Source of the DNA: Oleiagrimonas sp. C23AA
Lineage (GTDB): Bacteria > Pseudomonadota > Gammaproteobacteria > Xanthomonadales > Rhodanobacteraceae
Assembly (NCBI RefSeq): GCF_011759385.1
Contig: NZ_JAARLY010000002.1
Location: 434,001-498,000 of the forward strand
Length of the DNA: 64,000 nt
Reading direction: 5' to 3'
Below the pieces are notes generated by a model. That model saw only the letters and a list, made by a program, of their open reading frames with translations, searched no databases and was not told where the DNA came from. Positions 17,501-26,146 of the stretch are shown here, in pieces. The position numbers and the translations under genes were made by a program. Each line of letters starts with the position of its first letter. Position 1 is the first letter of the stretch.

Positions 17501-18829
17501 GATGGTGTGCGCTATCGCCTGCAGTACCGTTTCGTGCCGGGTGACGAGGCCGATGGCGTGACCCTGCATTTGCCGCTGGCCATGCTCAACGCGCTGCCGC
17601 CGCGGCGCTGCGAGTGGCTGGTGCCGGGCCTTTTGGCCGACAAGGTGGCCGAATTGATTCGCGGCCTGCCCAAATCGCTGCGGCGCAATTTCGTGCCGGC
17701 GCCGGACTTTGCGCGCGCCTTCGTCGAGGCCGAGGCGGCGCGTGACGAGCCGTTGCGCGAGGTGCTGGCCGCGTTCCTGAAACGCGCCACCGGCGTGGAT
17801 ATCGACGCGGCGGCCTTTGCCGACATCGACTTGCCCGATCACTTGCGCATGCGTTTTCGCCTGCACGATGACCAAGGCAAAACGCTGGCCGTGTCGCGTG
17901 ACCTGGAGGTGCTACGCAGCCGCTACGAGGATCGCGCGCGCGAGGCGTTCTCGCGCAAGGCTGATGCCGAGCTGATTCGCGAGGACGTGCACGGCTGGGA
18001 TTTCGACGAGATTCCGCGCAAGGTGCGCTCGGAAGGGCGCATCGATGCCTACCCGGCACTGGTCGACTTGGGCGCCAGCGTGGCTCTGCGCGTGTTCGAG
18101 CGCGAGGACGAGGCGCTGGCCGAGCACCGTCGTGGTGTCGAGCGCCTGCTGCGGCTGGCGCTTACCAGCGAGTTCAAGCGCGCCCGACGTCAGTTGCCGA
18201 TTGCCAATGCGCTAGCACTGAAATACACCCCGCTGGGCACCATCGACGGCCTTCGCGAAGACTTGGCGGAAGGCGGTTTTGATGACTTGCTCGGAGAGGC
18301 CGAACTGGACGTGCGCAAGCGTGCCGATTTCGAGGCCTTGCGCGCCGAGCTGGCGCGCGCGTTGTTCGGCGCGGCGATGGCGCGTCTGGAAAAGCTAGAG
18401 CCGATCATCGAGGCGCAAGCCGAGATGAAGCCGTGGCTGGAGCCGCCGCTGATGGGATACGCCACGGCCGCCTACGATGACCTGCACGAGCAGCTCGACG
18501 GGCTGCTGGAACCGGGCTTTGCGCGCACCTTGTCCCGCGATCGCCTGGGCCACTACCCGCGCTATCTGCGTGGTATGCGCCTGCGTGCCGAGCGCCTGCG
18601 GCAGGACGCGGCCAAGGACCAGCAGCGCATGTTGCAGGTATTGCCGTACTGGCGTGCGTATCTCAATCATCGCGCCGAAGATGCCGGCACGCCCGGTGAC
18701 CGCGAGATGCTGCGCTGGCTTATCGAGGAGTGGCGCGTGTCGCTGTTCGCGCAGGAGCTGAAAACCGCCGAGCCGGTATCGCCCAAGCGCCTGGCGCGCG
18801 CGCTCAAGGCGCTGGAGGAAAACGCTTAA
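14540..18829 (+). CDS. hrpA: HrpA, DEAH-box ATP-dependent RNA helicase with repeat-derived insertion
   Basis: 1429 residues from ATG 14540. Helicase core: Walker [10 protein letters not shown] near 102-110, the DEAH box (DEAHERS) near 200, SATID, and the RecA2 motif GRCGRVGPG, followed by the HA2/ratchet region and the long HrpA-specific C-terminal part. E. coli HrpA is about 1300 residues; it resolves stalled ribosomes and processes mRNA (family knowledge). Between the HA2 region and the conserved stretch [12 protein letters not shown] lies a low-complexity linker (about 622-735). Its first part derives from two palindrome-bearing repeat units (16411-16660) read in frame, giving the repeated peptide RGKGATPxQPSPAS. 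The stop overlaps the stop of the convergent small gene by 2 nt. The start has no clear Shine-Dalgarno, so it is uncertain by some codons. Confidence 0.9.
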   Translation: MNDTHTKSTNLNPGVLRKRLDQVGTRDFGRLLGRWLKLKRSRDGASSEKMEALSRDIEASISRAKARLASQPAVTLDESLPIAARGEDIIALLQKHQIVVIAGETGSGKTTQLPKLCLAAGRGARGLIGCTQPRRLAARSVARRVAEELGTRIGEQVGFQVRFTEQVGDDTRIKFMTDGILLAETQSDPWLSGYDTLIIDEAHERSLNIDFLLGYLKRLAVKRPDLKIIVTSATIDTKRFAEHFDGAPVIEVEGRTYPVEVRWRPVDHYAGDDSTRGMAQGSAEHIGRALDEISREDPRGDVLIFLPGEREIRDAHRLLERREYRDTEILPLYARLSAGDQDRVFRPGPKRRVVLATNVAETSLTVPRIRYVIDTGQARVKRYSQRSQIERLHVESVSQAAADQRKGRCGRVGPGICVRLYDEIDFVGRSRFTDPELLRSSLANVILRMLSLRLGEVEDFPFLDAPEPRAIGDGYRRLAELSAIDDKRRLTSIGHTLARLPIDVQLARMLVEANDKQVLAELITLVAFLSVQDPRERPTEARAAADAAHKAFVDPKSDFITILRLWEAYRQAHEELTQSKLRDWCGRHFLSFMRMREWRELHRQLLLVVRDLGWRTAKHEDAETLPAAGGGRKGRGREARGKGATPPQPSPASRGGSARGDAATATGGAGSPPPAGRGRQGEGRDVRGKGATPSQPSPASGGGRRHEGKAERSPRALAAAMRSASRGDTTARDDKRHSAQAASAVAEPLAADYELIHRSLMAGLPTQVGHKDEKGIFRGTRERKFQVFPGSGLAKSPPNWIFSAQILDVGGRVWGMLCARIEPAWIEQQAAHLLKRNCFDPHWARKRGHVVAFEQVSLFGLTLVERRPVNFHDQDPPLAHAIFLREALARCDIDLRADFVRGNAKVIAKAEGLEAKQRREGLLKGEEDLAAFYNGKLPPDMSSAKALDAWWRKASPAAQAALRWSLDDVLDVSPDLDAGAFPPALELDGVRYRLQYRFVPGDEADGVTLHLPLAMLNALPPRRCEWLVPGLLADKVAELIRGLPKSLRRNFVPAPDFARAFVEAEAARDEPLREVLAAFLKRATGVDIDAAAFADIDLPDHLRMRFRLHDDQGKTLAVSRDLEVLRSRYEDRAREAFSRKADAELIREDVHGWDFDEIPRKVRSEGRIDAYPALVDLGASVALRVFEREDEALAEHRRGVERLLRLALTSEFKRARRQLPIANALALKYTPLGTIDGLREDLAEGGFDDLLGEAELDVRKRADFEALRAELARALFGAAMARLEKLEPIIEAQAEMKPWLEPPLMGYATAAYDDLHEQLDGLLEPGFARTLSRDRLGHYPRYLRGMRLRAERLRQDAAKDQQRMLQVLPYWRAYLNHRAEDAGTPGDREMLRWLIEEWRVSLFAQELKTAEPVSPKRLARALKALEENA
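16411..16660. repeat. Two tandem REP-like palindromic units inserted in hrpA
   Basis: Two related units of about 100-110 nt, offset by 141 nt. Each has an upstream palindrome-like block, the shared core GGCAAGGGCGCTACCCC, and a 24-nt hairpin with arms CCCTCCCCTG/CAGGGGAGGG (16484-16507) or the close variant at 16625-16648. The second unit also holds a perfect 24-bp palindrome at 16553-16576 (CCTCCCCCTGCC and its complement). Such GC-rich hairpins are typical of dispersed intergenic repeats. Here both copies lie inside a coding frame, and the 141-nt offset (47 codons) keeps the frame. Confidence 0.85.
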
Positions 18830-19077
18830 GCGTGCGTGGCGCGCAAGGCAACGCTGGCTATCGCCAGAAGCAGGGCGGTGATGGCAAGGCTGATGCGAGT
18901 GCGCGATCGCCACGTGCCGGCACTGAGTGGTTCATCCACTGCCATCGCACTCGCTGCGGCGAGCATACCTGCGGCCATAGTGAAGTTTTCGGGCCGAGGA
19001 CCTGCCACCAGCATGCCCAGCGCGCTTAGCAGCATGCCAGCGGTTCGCTTGTGATGTGTCGCGAGCTTGTGCTTCAT
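18826..19077 (-). CDS. Small hypothetical membrane protein
   Basis: 83 residues starting MKHKLATHHKRTAG at 19077. A basic N-terminus is followed by hydrophobic segments near residues 13-25, 34-47 and 60-80. The stop TTA/TAA at 18826-18828 interlocks with the hrpA stop, so the two genes converge with a 4-nt overlap. No family recognised; codon usage is ordinary for the window. Second of two small minus-strand membrane genes in a row. Confidence 0.45.
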   Translation of the reverse strand: MKHKLATHHKRTAGMLLSALGMLVAGPRPENFTMAAGMLAAASAMAVDEPLSAGTWRSRTRISLAITALLLAIASVALRATHA

Positions 19078-19148
19078 GGACGGCTTCCTAGCATATGTAG
19101 CGGATGGCGCAGTCGTCTGCCATGACGATGAACCGCTGTGGCGAAAAC

Positions 19149-19454
19149 TTACGGATGCGTGATGTGCATCCATGTGGCCACAGTGATCAGCACCATGCCC
19201 AGGCGGCCGATCCAGCGCGCCGAAAGGCAAGGGCGTATGCCTTGCTCGCGGTACGCCTGGGCCAGCTCCTTGAGGGTGGCGGTGAAAAACTTGCCGCGCG
19301 GGCGCGGCTGGAAGGCTAGTGCGTAGGCCAGGCAAACGCCGCCGGCGGCGTCGATATAACGGCCTTGGGCGACCGTGTAGGTGTAGAAGTCCTGCACTGA
19401 AAAGGCCAGGCAACTCAGCGCCATCACGCGGGTTGAGGATAATCGCAGCTTCAT
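19149..19454 (-). CDS. Small hypothetical membrane protein
   Basis: 101 residues from ATG 19454 (MKLRLSSTRVMALSCLAFSVQDF). A GTG 45 nt further upstream (19499) is an alternative start. The N-terminal hydrophobic segment continues into YIDAAGGVCLAYALAF, then a charged loop (RGKFFTATLKELAQAYREQG) and a C-terminal hydrophobic segment (IGRLGMVLITVATWM). No clear ribosome-binding site and no family recognised. It is separated from relA by a 271-nt spacer and divergent from it. Confidence 0.5.
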   Translation of the reverse strand: MKLRLSSTRVMALSCLAFSVQDFYTYTVAQGRYIDAAGGVCLAYALAFQPRPRGKFFTATLKELAQAYREQGIRPCLSARWIGRLGMVLITVATWMHITHP

Positions 19455-19725
19455 GTCGAACAAGCCGGCGCGCTTCGGCGCCTGCCGCGCCGTAGACACT
19501 GGCCTACGGCGACCATGCCCTCATCCAGAACGCAAGTCTGTGAATGTACAGGCCGTGAATACATCCGCTGGTGGCTCCCTGCCTTTGAGATCCAGACAAT
19601 TTGCGATTCAGGCTCACCTTAGCGCTGACCTCACGTGAAGGACAACTAAGCGGGTGGTGCCCAGGTCTTGTGGTATGCGCTTGCGTGCCTTCGCAGCCTG
19701 AGGCTTTCGTACTAGTCTGAGCGCC

Positions 19726-21846
19726 ATGGTCTCCACCGTTTCCAGTGATATCGCCGCGCTGCACGCATGGCTCGATCGACGTCCGGCGCTCGCGGCGTCG
19801 CTGCAGGCGTGCGCGGTGCTGACGCCGGCGCAGGCCGAAGAGTGCCAGGTGGTGCTCGGGCTGCTCGATTCGCTGGGTTGTGATGACGACACCCTGGCAG
19901 CGGCGTTGTGGTTTGCGGTGGCGCAGGTCGATTCAGACGTATGGACGGCCAAGCGCGACGAGGTCAATGCCTCGGTGAAGCGGCTGGTGGAAGGGCAGCA
20001 GTCGGCCGAGCGCGTGTGGGTATTGCATGCCGAGCACGGTGGCGCCAGCGAGGGTCTGCGGCGCCTGCTGCTGGCGATCATCCGTGATTTGCGCGTGGTG
20101 TTCATTTTGCTGGCCCGGCAGCTGGCACGCATGCGTGGTGCCGCGCGGCTGCCGCCAGAGCAGGCCGTGTCGCTGGCGCGCCTGACGGCAGATATCCATG
20201 CGCCACTGGCCAATCGCCTGGGCATCTGGCAACTGAAATGGGAGCTGGAGGATCTGGCGTTCCGCCATTTGCAGCCCGATACCTACAAGCGCATCGCCAA
20301 GCTGCTGGACGAGCGTCGCGCCGATCGCGAGAGCTTCATCGCCCAGTGCATCGATGAGCTGGGTACTGCCATGTCGCGCAGCGGCATCCGCGCCGATCTG
20401 GCCGGCCGCCCCAAGCACATCTTCTCCATCTACAAGAAGATGCAGCGCAAGGAGCTGGCGTTTTCCGATCTGTATGACATCCGCGCGGTGCGCGTGCTGG
20501 TGGTGGATGTGGCCGCCTGTTACGCCGCGCTGGGCGTCGTGCACAGCCTGTGGCCGCATCTGCCGGGCGAGTTCGACGACTACATCGCCCGCCCCAAGGG
20601 CAACAACTACCAGTCCCTGCATACCGCGGTGATCGGTCCGCACGGCAAGACGCTGGAGGTGCAGATTCGCACCCACGCCATGCACCGCGCCGCCGAGCTG
20701 GGTGTGGCCGCGCACTGGCGCTACAAGGAGGGCGGCGGCGGCGACGCCGAGTTCGAAAAGCGCATCGCCTGGATGCGCAAGCTGCTGGAACAGCGTCAGG
20801 ACGACGATGCTGGCCTGATGGACGATTTCCAGAGCGAGCTGATCGAGGATCGGGTGTATCTGCTGACCCCGCGCGGCGAGGTGATGGATCTGCCGCGCGG
20901 CGCCACGGTGCTGGATTTTGCCTATCACGTGCACACCGAGGTGGGGCATCGCTGCCGGGGCGCCAAGGTCAACGGGCGCATCGTGCCATTGAGTTTCCAG
21001 CCGGCCAGCGGCGATCGCGTCGAGATTCTTACCGGCAAGGTGTCCGATCCCAGTCGTGACTGGCTCTCGCCGCACCACGGATACCTGCACACCGGCCGCG
21101 CGCGCGAAAAGGTGCGCATCTGGTTCCGCCGCACCGCGCACGAGGCCAACCTGGCCGCCGGCCGCGCCATCTACGAGCGCGAGATGAAACGCCTGGCGCT
21201 CAGCACCACGCTGGCCGACAAGCTGCCGGCGCACTTTGGCCTCAAGAGCCAGGATGAGCTGCTGGTGGCGCTGGCCCTGGGCGAGGTGACCGCCGGGCAG
21301 ATTGCGCGTGCGGTACAGGATCTGTCTCGCCCGGCGACCTCGGTCACGCAGTCGGCGCCGCCGGTGCAGCCCAGCCGCCACACCCAGGCCGATACCAGTG
21401 CGCTCAGCATCGAGGGCGTTGGTGACCTGATGACCACGCTGGCGCGTTGTTGTCAGCCCTTGCCGGGCGACGCCGTGCGCGGCTTCATCACGCGCGGGCG
21501 CGGCGTTTCCGTGCATCGCGCCGATTGCCCTTCGCTGGCGCGGCTGGCGCGGCGCGACCCCAAGCGCATCATCGAGGTCTCCTGGGGGCGCGCGCCCGAG
21601 CACGCCTATGCGGTGGATATCCAACTTACCGGCTACGATCGCAAGGGTCTGCAGAAAGACGTGACCGGTCTGATTACCAACGCCAGCACGCCGATCATTG
21701 CCTCCTCCAGCCGCGTGTTCACGCGCACCGGCGAGGTGGAGATGCACTTCACCTTGCGTGTGCGCGATTTCGAGGAGTTGTCCACGCTGCTGGCGCGCCT
21801 GGGCGCGCTGCCCAACGTGATCGACGTGCGTCGCATCACGGGCTGA
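19726..21846 (+). CDS. relA: RelA, (p)ppGpp synthetase I
   Basis: 706 residues, long RSH protein. The N-terminal HD hydrolase region is degenerate: no His-Asp metal motif is seen where bifunctional enzymes carry HDxxED. The synthetase domain has RPKHIFSIYKKM, the acidic EFDD motif at 282-285 that marks Mg-dependent monofunctional RelA (SpoT/Rel carry RxKD), and GNNYQSLHT. Then come a TGS domain (VYLLTPRGEVMDLPRGATVLDFAY), a zinc-finger/conserved-Cys region (LARCCQPLPGD ... HRADCPS) and a C-terminal ACT/RRM domain. It makes ppGpp on ribosomes stalled with uncharged tRNA. The start at 19726 has weak Shine-Dalgarno character. Confidence 0.93.
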   Translation: MVSTVSSDIAALHAWLDRRPALAASLQACAVLTPAQAEECQVVLGLLDSLGCDDDTLAAALWFAVAQVDSDVWTAKRDEVNASVKRLVEGQQSAERVWVLHAEHGGASEGLRRLLLAIIRDLRVVFILLARQLARMRGAARLPPEQAVSLARLTADIHAPLANRLGIWQLKWELEDLAFRHLQPDTYKRIAKLLDERRADRESFIAQCIDELGTAMSRSGIRADLAGRPKHIFSIYKKMQRKELAFSDLYDIRAVRVLVVDVAACYAALGVVHSLWPHLPGEFDDYIARPKGNNYQSLHTAVIGPHGKTLEVQIRTHAMHRAAELGVAAHWRYKEGGGGDAEFEKRIAWMRKLLEQRQDDDAGLMDDFQSELIEDRVYLLTPRGEVMDLPRGATVLDFAYHVHTEVGHRCRGAKVNGRIVPLSFQPASGDRVEILTGKVSDPSRDWLSPHHGYLHTGRAREKVRIWFRRTAHEANLAAGRAIYEREMKRLALSTTLADKLPAHFGLKSQDELLVALALGEVTAGQIARAVQDLSRPATSVTQSAPPVQPSRHTQADTSALSIEGVGDLMTTLARCCQPLPGDAVRGFITRGRGVSVHRADCPSLARLARRDPKRIIEVSWGRAPEHAYAVDIQLTGYDRKGLQKDVTGLITNASTPIIASSSRVFTRTGEVEMHFTLRVRDFEELSTLLARLGALPNVIDVRRITG

Positions 21847-21964
21847 GCGGCGTTTGAGCCCGGCCGGGTGGAATTTGCCGCGTCGCGTGTTGTCACATGT
21901 CAGTTAGGCCGCTTCAGCGATGCTAAGCTGCCGCGCTTTGAGTCTGTTCACCGGTTTAGTTCCG

Positions 21965-23758
21965 ATGAGTCCCAACGACCGTTCCCGCGACCGAGGTCGC
22001 ACCGAGCCCAGCCTGGGCGATATCGACCGTATCGACGAGCCGGCAGGCGCGCCTGCACCCGCGCCGCCGCCGCGCGTGGATGCCGACGCCCGCCGCACGC
22101 GTGAGCGTGTCGCGCACACCGATGACGATGTGGCCATGCCGCCGCCGGGGGGGGCGCGTGCGCGCCGTGAACGCGCCGCTGCCGCCGCCGCGCCGTCGCC
22201 GGAAAGACCGGCGTCGCGACGTCGCTCGTGGTTGCCGGCGATCATCATCCTGGTGGTGATCGTGGTCGGGGCGCTGGCCTGGATCAATCAGGACCGCCTG
22301 CGCGCGCTGTTTCCGCGCACCCAGTTGAACAGCATGCTCGATCGTGCCGACAAGGCCCTCAAGAGCGGCGACCTGGAAGGCCATGACGGCAACAGCGCGC
22401 GCGAGCTCTACGAGGCCGCCCGCGCCCTGGAGCCCGACAACGATCGCGCGCTCAACGGCCTGCAGAAAGTGGGACATGCCGAGTTGGATCGCGCACGTCA
22501 GGCGCTGGCCAAGGGCGATCGCCAGCAGGCCGAGGATGCGCTGTCCGATGCGCGCGAGCTGCTTGGTGGCGGTCAGGATGTGGATGCCGTGGCCGCCAAA
22601 CTGGATGCCATTCGTCGCTCGCAGGCGCAGATCGAGGATCTGATCGTCAAGGCGCAGGACGCGCTGGCCGAGGGGCAGCTTACCGGCAACGACGGTGCCG
22701 CCGCGCTGTATCACCAGATTCTCGATGCCGATCCGGACAACGCCATCGCCCGGCATGGCCTGGACAAGATCGGCGATGTGCTGGCCGGACAGGCGCGTCA
22801 GCAGCTCAAGCAGAACGACCTGAAGGCCGCTGCCGACACCGTGGCGCAGATGAGCCAGTTGATGCCCAACTATGGCGACTTGCCATCGTTGCGGGCCAGC
22901 GTGGTGCAGGCGCAGAAGCAGGCCGATGCGCAGGTTCAGCAGCACCTGGACGCCGCCAAGCAGGCCATGTCGGCCGGCCATTTCACCGGGGATGGCGATG
23001 ACAACGCGCTGGCGCAGTATCGCGCCGCGCTGGCGGTGGACGCCGACAATGCCGAAGCCAAGGCGGGCATCGGTCATGTCGCCCAGGCACTGGTGGTGCA
23101 GGCGCAAGCGGCGATCGAGGCCGGCTCTGCCGATCAGGCCGCTCAGTTGCTCGATCAGGCCGCCAAGCTGACCCCGAAGTCGGCTGATCTTGCCGCGGCA
23201 CAATCGCAGTTGGCCGCGTTGAAGAAGCGCCAGGCCAGCCAGCCGGCCGCCGCCAGCAGCGCCAGTGCGGTGGCCAGTGACGACAGCGCGCCAGCGGCGC
23301 CGGCAAGCGATCTGAGTCCGACCGATCAGGCCAAGCTCGACAAGTTGCTGGTACGCGCCAAGGTCGCCGCGCAGGCCGGTGACATCATGAGCCCGCCTGG
23401 CGCCTGTGCGTATGATCTGTATCGCGCTGCGCTGGCTATCGATGGCAACAACGCCAAGGCGCTGAGCGGCCTGCAGTCACTGACCCATGTCAGCGAGCAG
23501 CTGTTTACCAAGGCCTTGCAGTCGGGCGACCTGGACAAGGCTGGCGAGGATCTTGAAACCATCGATCAGCTTGATCCGGGCGACAGCGCCACCGACGACC
23601 TGCGCCATCAGCTGGCAAACGCCTGGCTGGATCGTGCCGACAAGGCCATTGATCAAGGGCAGGATGGTCAGGCGCTGAAGGCGCTGGCGCAGGCGCGCAA
23701 GCTGTATCCGGATTCGCCACGCCTTAAGGCAATGTACGCGCGGCTGGGTGGCGCCTGA
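21965..23758 (+). CDS. Membrane-anchored TPR-like repeat protein
   Basis: 597 residues from ATG 21965. Residues 1-88 are disordered, rich in Pro, Arg and Ala. One transmembrane helix (about 92-110, LPAIIILVVIVVGALAW) leaves the rest outside the cytoplasm. The periplasmic part has four repeating blocks, each beginning with a helix pair of the form A-x-x-A-x-x-x-G-x-x-x-G and then LY/QYxxALxxDPDNxxAxxGLxxV. They start near residues 127, 227, 325 and 458; two to three TPR-like helical hairpins complete each block. A low-complexity Ala/Ser linker lies near 425-450. Bounded by relA upstream and an intrinsic terminator downstream, so probably its own unit. Likely a scaffold or envelope adaptor; function unknown. 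Confidence 0.75.
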   Translation: MSPNDRSRDRGRTEPSLGDIDRIDEPAGAPAPAPPPRVDADARRTRERVAHTDDDVAMPPPGGARARRERAAAAAAPSPERPASRRRSWLPAIIILVVIVVGALAWINQDRLRALFPRTQLNSMLDRADKALKSGDLEGHDGNSARELYEAARALEPDNDRALNGLQKVGHAELDRARQALAKGDRQQAEDALSDARELLGGGQDVDAVAAKLDAIRRSQAQIEDLIVKAQDALAEGQLTGNDGAAALYHQILDADPDNAIARHGLDKIGDVLAGQARQQLKQNDLKAAADTVAQMSQLMPNYGDLPSLRASVVQAQKQADAQVQQHLDAAKQAMSAGHFTGDGDDNALAQYRAALAVDADNAEAKAGIGHVAQALVVQAQAAIEAGSADQAAQLLDQAAKLTPKSADLAAAQSQLAALKKRQASQPAAASSASAVASDDSAPAAPASDLSPTDQAKLDKLLVRAKVAAQAGDIMSPPGACAYDLYRAALAIDGNNAKALSGLQSLTHVSEQLFTKALQSGDLDKAGEDLETIDQLDPGDSATDDLRHQLANAWLDRADKAIDQGQDGQALKALAQARKLYPDSPRLKAMYARLGGA

Positions 23759-23787
23759 TCCAAGGTGCGCGTGGCGGGCTTGCTGGG

Positions 23788-23822
23788 AAAACGGCGCGTC
23801 CTTTTGGGGCGCGCCGTTTTTG
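23788..23822 (+). terminator. Intrinsic terminator after the TPR protein
   Basis: AAAACGGCGCG, loop, CGCGCCGTTTTT: an 11-bp GC-rich stem with A- and T-runs, 30 nt after the stop codon. It may also act on the convergent glycosyltransferase gene. Confidence 0.85.
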
Positions 23823-23843
23823 CGAGCACGATCGGTAGGGAAC

Positions 23844-25973
23844 TCAGCCGGCTGAGGCGGGCGTTGCGTCGGCAATGGCCGGGTCGTGCAGCGCTTCGGC
23901 CAGCGTGGCCGCCGCCGCCGCTTCGGAGAAATGCGCCTGGATATTGGTCAGGCCACCCTCGGACAGGCGCTGCCACAAGGCGGCATCTTCATGCACGCGA
24001 ACGATCGCCTCGGCCAGCGCGTCGGCATCGTCGGCCAGACATACGTCTTGCCCATCGATCAGCCCCATGCCTTCGGCAGCCATCGTGGTGGCCACGACCG
24101 GCAGCCCGTGGCTCATCGCGGTGTTGATCTTGCCTTTGACGCCGGCACCGAAACGCAGTGGTGCCACCGACAGTCGACAGGTGTCCAGCAGCGGGCGCAG
24201 GTCGTCGACGCGACCGTGCGCGATGACGTCATCGGCGGCCAGCGCCTTTCGGCGCGCCTCGGGCATGTCGCCGACCAGGTGCAGCACAATGCCGGCCTGG
24301 CGCCTGCGCAGCGCCGGCATCACCGCGGCCACCAGCCAGTCGATGGCATCGGTATTGGGCGGGTGCGCGTAGCCACCAATGAACAGCACGCCGGCGCGCG
24401 GCGCAAAATCCGGGCCGCGGCCTTGCACGCGATGGATGTTGGAAAGGCGCAGTACCTTGGCTTGCGGGCAGGCGTCGGCCAATAGCTGTTGTTCGTAGGC
24501 GCTGACCACAAAGCTGACATCGGCCTGTGCCAGCAGGCTCAGCTCACGCTGGCGTGAGCGTTCGGCCTGGCGTGCGAGCGCTTTCTGGCCGCTCAGTTCG
24601 GCGGCGCGGCCCTCGCGCAGAAAGTGCAGATCGACGGTATCGAACAGCACGCGGGCCTTCGGCGCGCGGCGGCGCAGCAGGTCGATGTACTGTGCGGCTA
24701 CCGGTGCGCGGCACAGCATGGCCGCGCTTAGCGTGTCGCCATGGCGGGCCAGCCAGGCCGGCACGTTCTCGGCGCCGGCCGCGCCGACCACTTCCACACC
24801 GAGCGCGCCGAGCGCTGCCACGTGCCGGGCGTCCGCGTGGCCGTCGGCCGGCGCAAACGCCAAGCGCCAGCCGGCGCGCGCAAGCAGCTGGAAAATGGCC
24901 ATCAGGCGCAGCGAGCCCGAATCACGGCGTGCGTCGGGCGTGGCTGCGTCGATCACCAGCAGATGTCGCGGTTCCAGCACGCTGTCGCGCTGCGCAAATG
25001 GTGTGTTGGGGGCCGGTTGTGTGGCCAGTTCGCGCGTCCACTTCTGCACGTAGCGAGCCTGGTTGGTGGCCTGGTAGCGCTTCATGCCCTGACCCAGATC
25101 GGTGCCGGCGCTGATGCCTTCGCAATGCACAATGCGGCTGGCGGGCACGTACAGCACCTTGCGCCCTTGCGCGCGCGCGGCGGTGCAAAGGTCGGCGTCC
25201 TCGTAGTAGGCCGGGGCGTAGCGTGCATCGAAGCCGCCCAGCGCCAGAAACTGCTCGCGCGCGATCATCAGCGCCGCCCCGGAGACGTAATCGACCGGAC
25301 GCAGAAAGGCAAAACGCGGATCATGGCGCGATTCGAAGCGCCCGTAGTTCCACGCCGAGCCATCGCTGGCGATATAGGCGCCAGCTTCCTGCAGGCGGCC
25401 ATCGGGATAGATCAGCTGGCTGCCGGCGATGGCCGCTTGCCGGTGCTGCTGCAGGGCCTCGTGCAGGGCATCCAGCCAACCTGGCAGAACCTGGGTGTCG
25501 TTATTGAGAAACAGCAGGTACTTGCCGTGGGCTTCCTGGGCGCCGCGGTTGCAGCTGCCGACGAAGCCGAGGTTCTGCGTGTTTCGCAGCAGGCGAAGAC
25601 CGGGGATGTTCGCCAGCACGTCGGCGCTGTCGTCGGGCGAGGCATCGTCGACGATGATCACCTCGAACGGCAGCCCGGCGCCGTGACGGGCGATCGAGCG
25701 CAGGCAGGCCAGCGTGTAGGCAAGCTTGCCGTGCACGGGAATGATCACCGACACCGCCGGATGCTCGCTGCTGGGCAAGTGCCCGGGCACGGTGGGCGAC
25801 GCGTCAGCCGGTTCGATATCCAGCGCCGTATCCAGCGCCGGGCGCGGCCGGAACTCCTGCGTGATGCGTGTGACGGTGGCCTTGAGGCCGCGCTGCTTGA
25901 CGCTGCCGCCGGTGCGCTCGATCAGGTAGCGCAGGCGTTTCAGTCGTAGTGTCAGCGTGTCTGCCAGATTCAT
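23844..25973 (-). CDS. GT2-GT4 fusion glycosyltransferase
   Basis: 709-residue cytosolic protein with two glycosyltransferase domains and no membrane helix. The N-terminal GT2 fold (about 72-310) has VSVIIPVHGK, VIIVDDASPDD, FLNNDTQVLPGW and YYEDADLC. The C-terminal GT4 (GT-B) half (about 340-690) has VLFIGGYAHPPNTDAIDWL and the donor-binding region PLRFGAGVKGKINTAMSHGLPVVAT. Such fusions build O-antigen, exopolysaccharide or flagellin glycans by adding two sugars with one polypeptide (family knowledge). The basic first 50 residues may bind membrane lipids. No other polysaccharide genes are next to it, so the product is unknown. Confidence 0.85.
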   Translation of the reverse strand: MNLADTLTLRLKRLRYLIERTGGSVKQRGLKATVTRITQEFRPRPALDTALDIEPADASPTVPGHLPSSEHPAVSVIIPVHGKLAYTLACLRSIARHGAGLPFEVIIVDDASPDDSADVLANIPGLRLLRNTQNLGFVGSCNRGAQEAHGKYLLFLNNDTQVLPGWLDALHEALQQHRQAAIAGSQLIYPDGRLQEAGAYIASDGSAWNYGRFESRHDPRFAFLRPVDYVSGAALMIAREQFLALGGFDARYAPAYYEDADLCTAARAQGRKVLYVPASRIVHCEGISAGTDLGQGMKRYQATNQARYVQKWTRELATQPAPNTPFAQRDSVLEPRHLLVIDAATPDARRDSGSLRLMAIFQLLARAGWRLAFAPADGHADARHVAALGALGVEVVGAAGAENVPAWLARHGDTLSAAMLCRAPVAAQYIDLLRRRAPKARVLFDTVDLHFLREGRAAELSGQKALARQAERSRQRELSLLAQADVSFVVSAYEQQLLADACPQAKVLRLSNIHRVQGRGPDFAPRAGVLFIGGYAHPPNTDAIDWLVAAVMPALRRRQAGIVLHLVGDMPEARRKALAADDVIAHGRVDDLRPLLDTCRLSVAPLRFGAGVKGKINTAMSHGLPVVATTMAAEGMGLIDGQDVCLADDADALAEAIVRVHEDAALWQRLSEGGLTNIQAHFSEAAAAATLAEALHDPAIADATPASAG

Positions 25974-26146
25974 GCCCTAAATTTGCCCGTCCATTGCAAT
26001 GCCGATGCTCGATAACCGGCCATTCTAGGCAAAAACGTGGGCGCGCCACCCATCGCGGTGCTGAACGGGACGCCTGTCAACGACTGGCGCTGCACGTCGC
26101 GCTCACGTATCAATAGCCCTTTCGTGTTCAGTGTGCGGATGATCTT

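Noticed and set aside
15857-17875. 672-codon minus-strand open frame across the repeat-bearing part of hrpA
   Set aside because: Shadow of hrpA; palindromes read open on both strands, which lengthens the antisense frame without making a gene.
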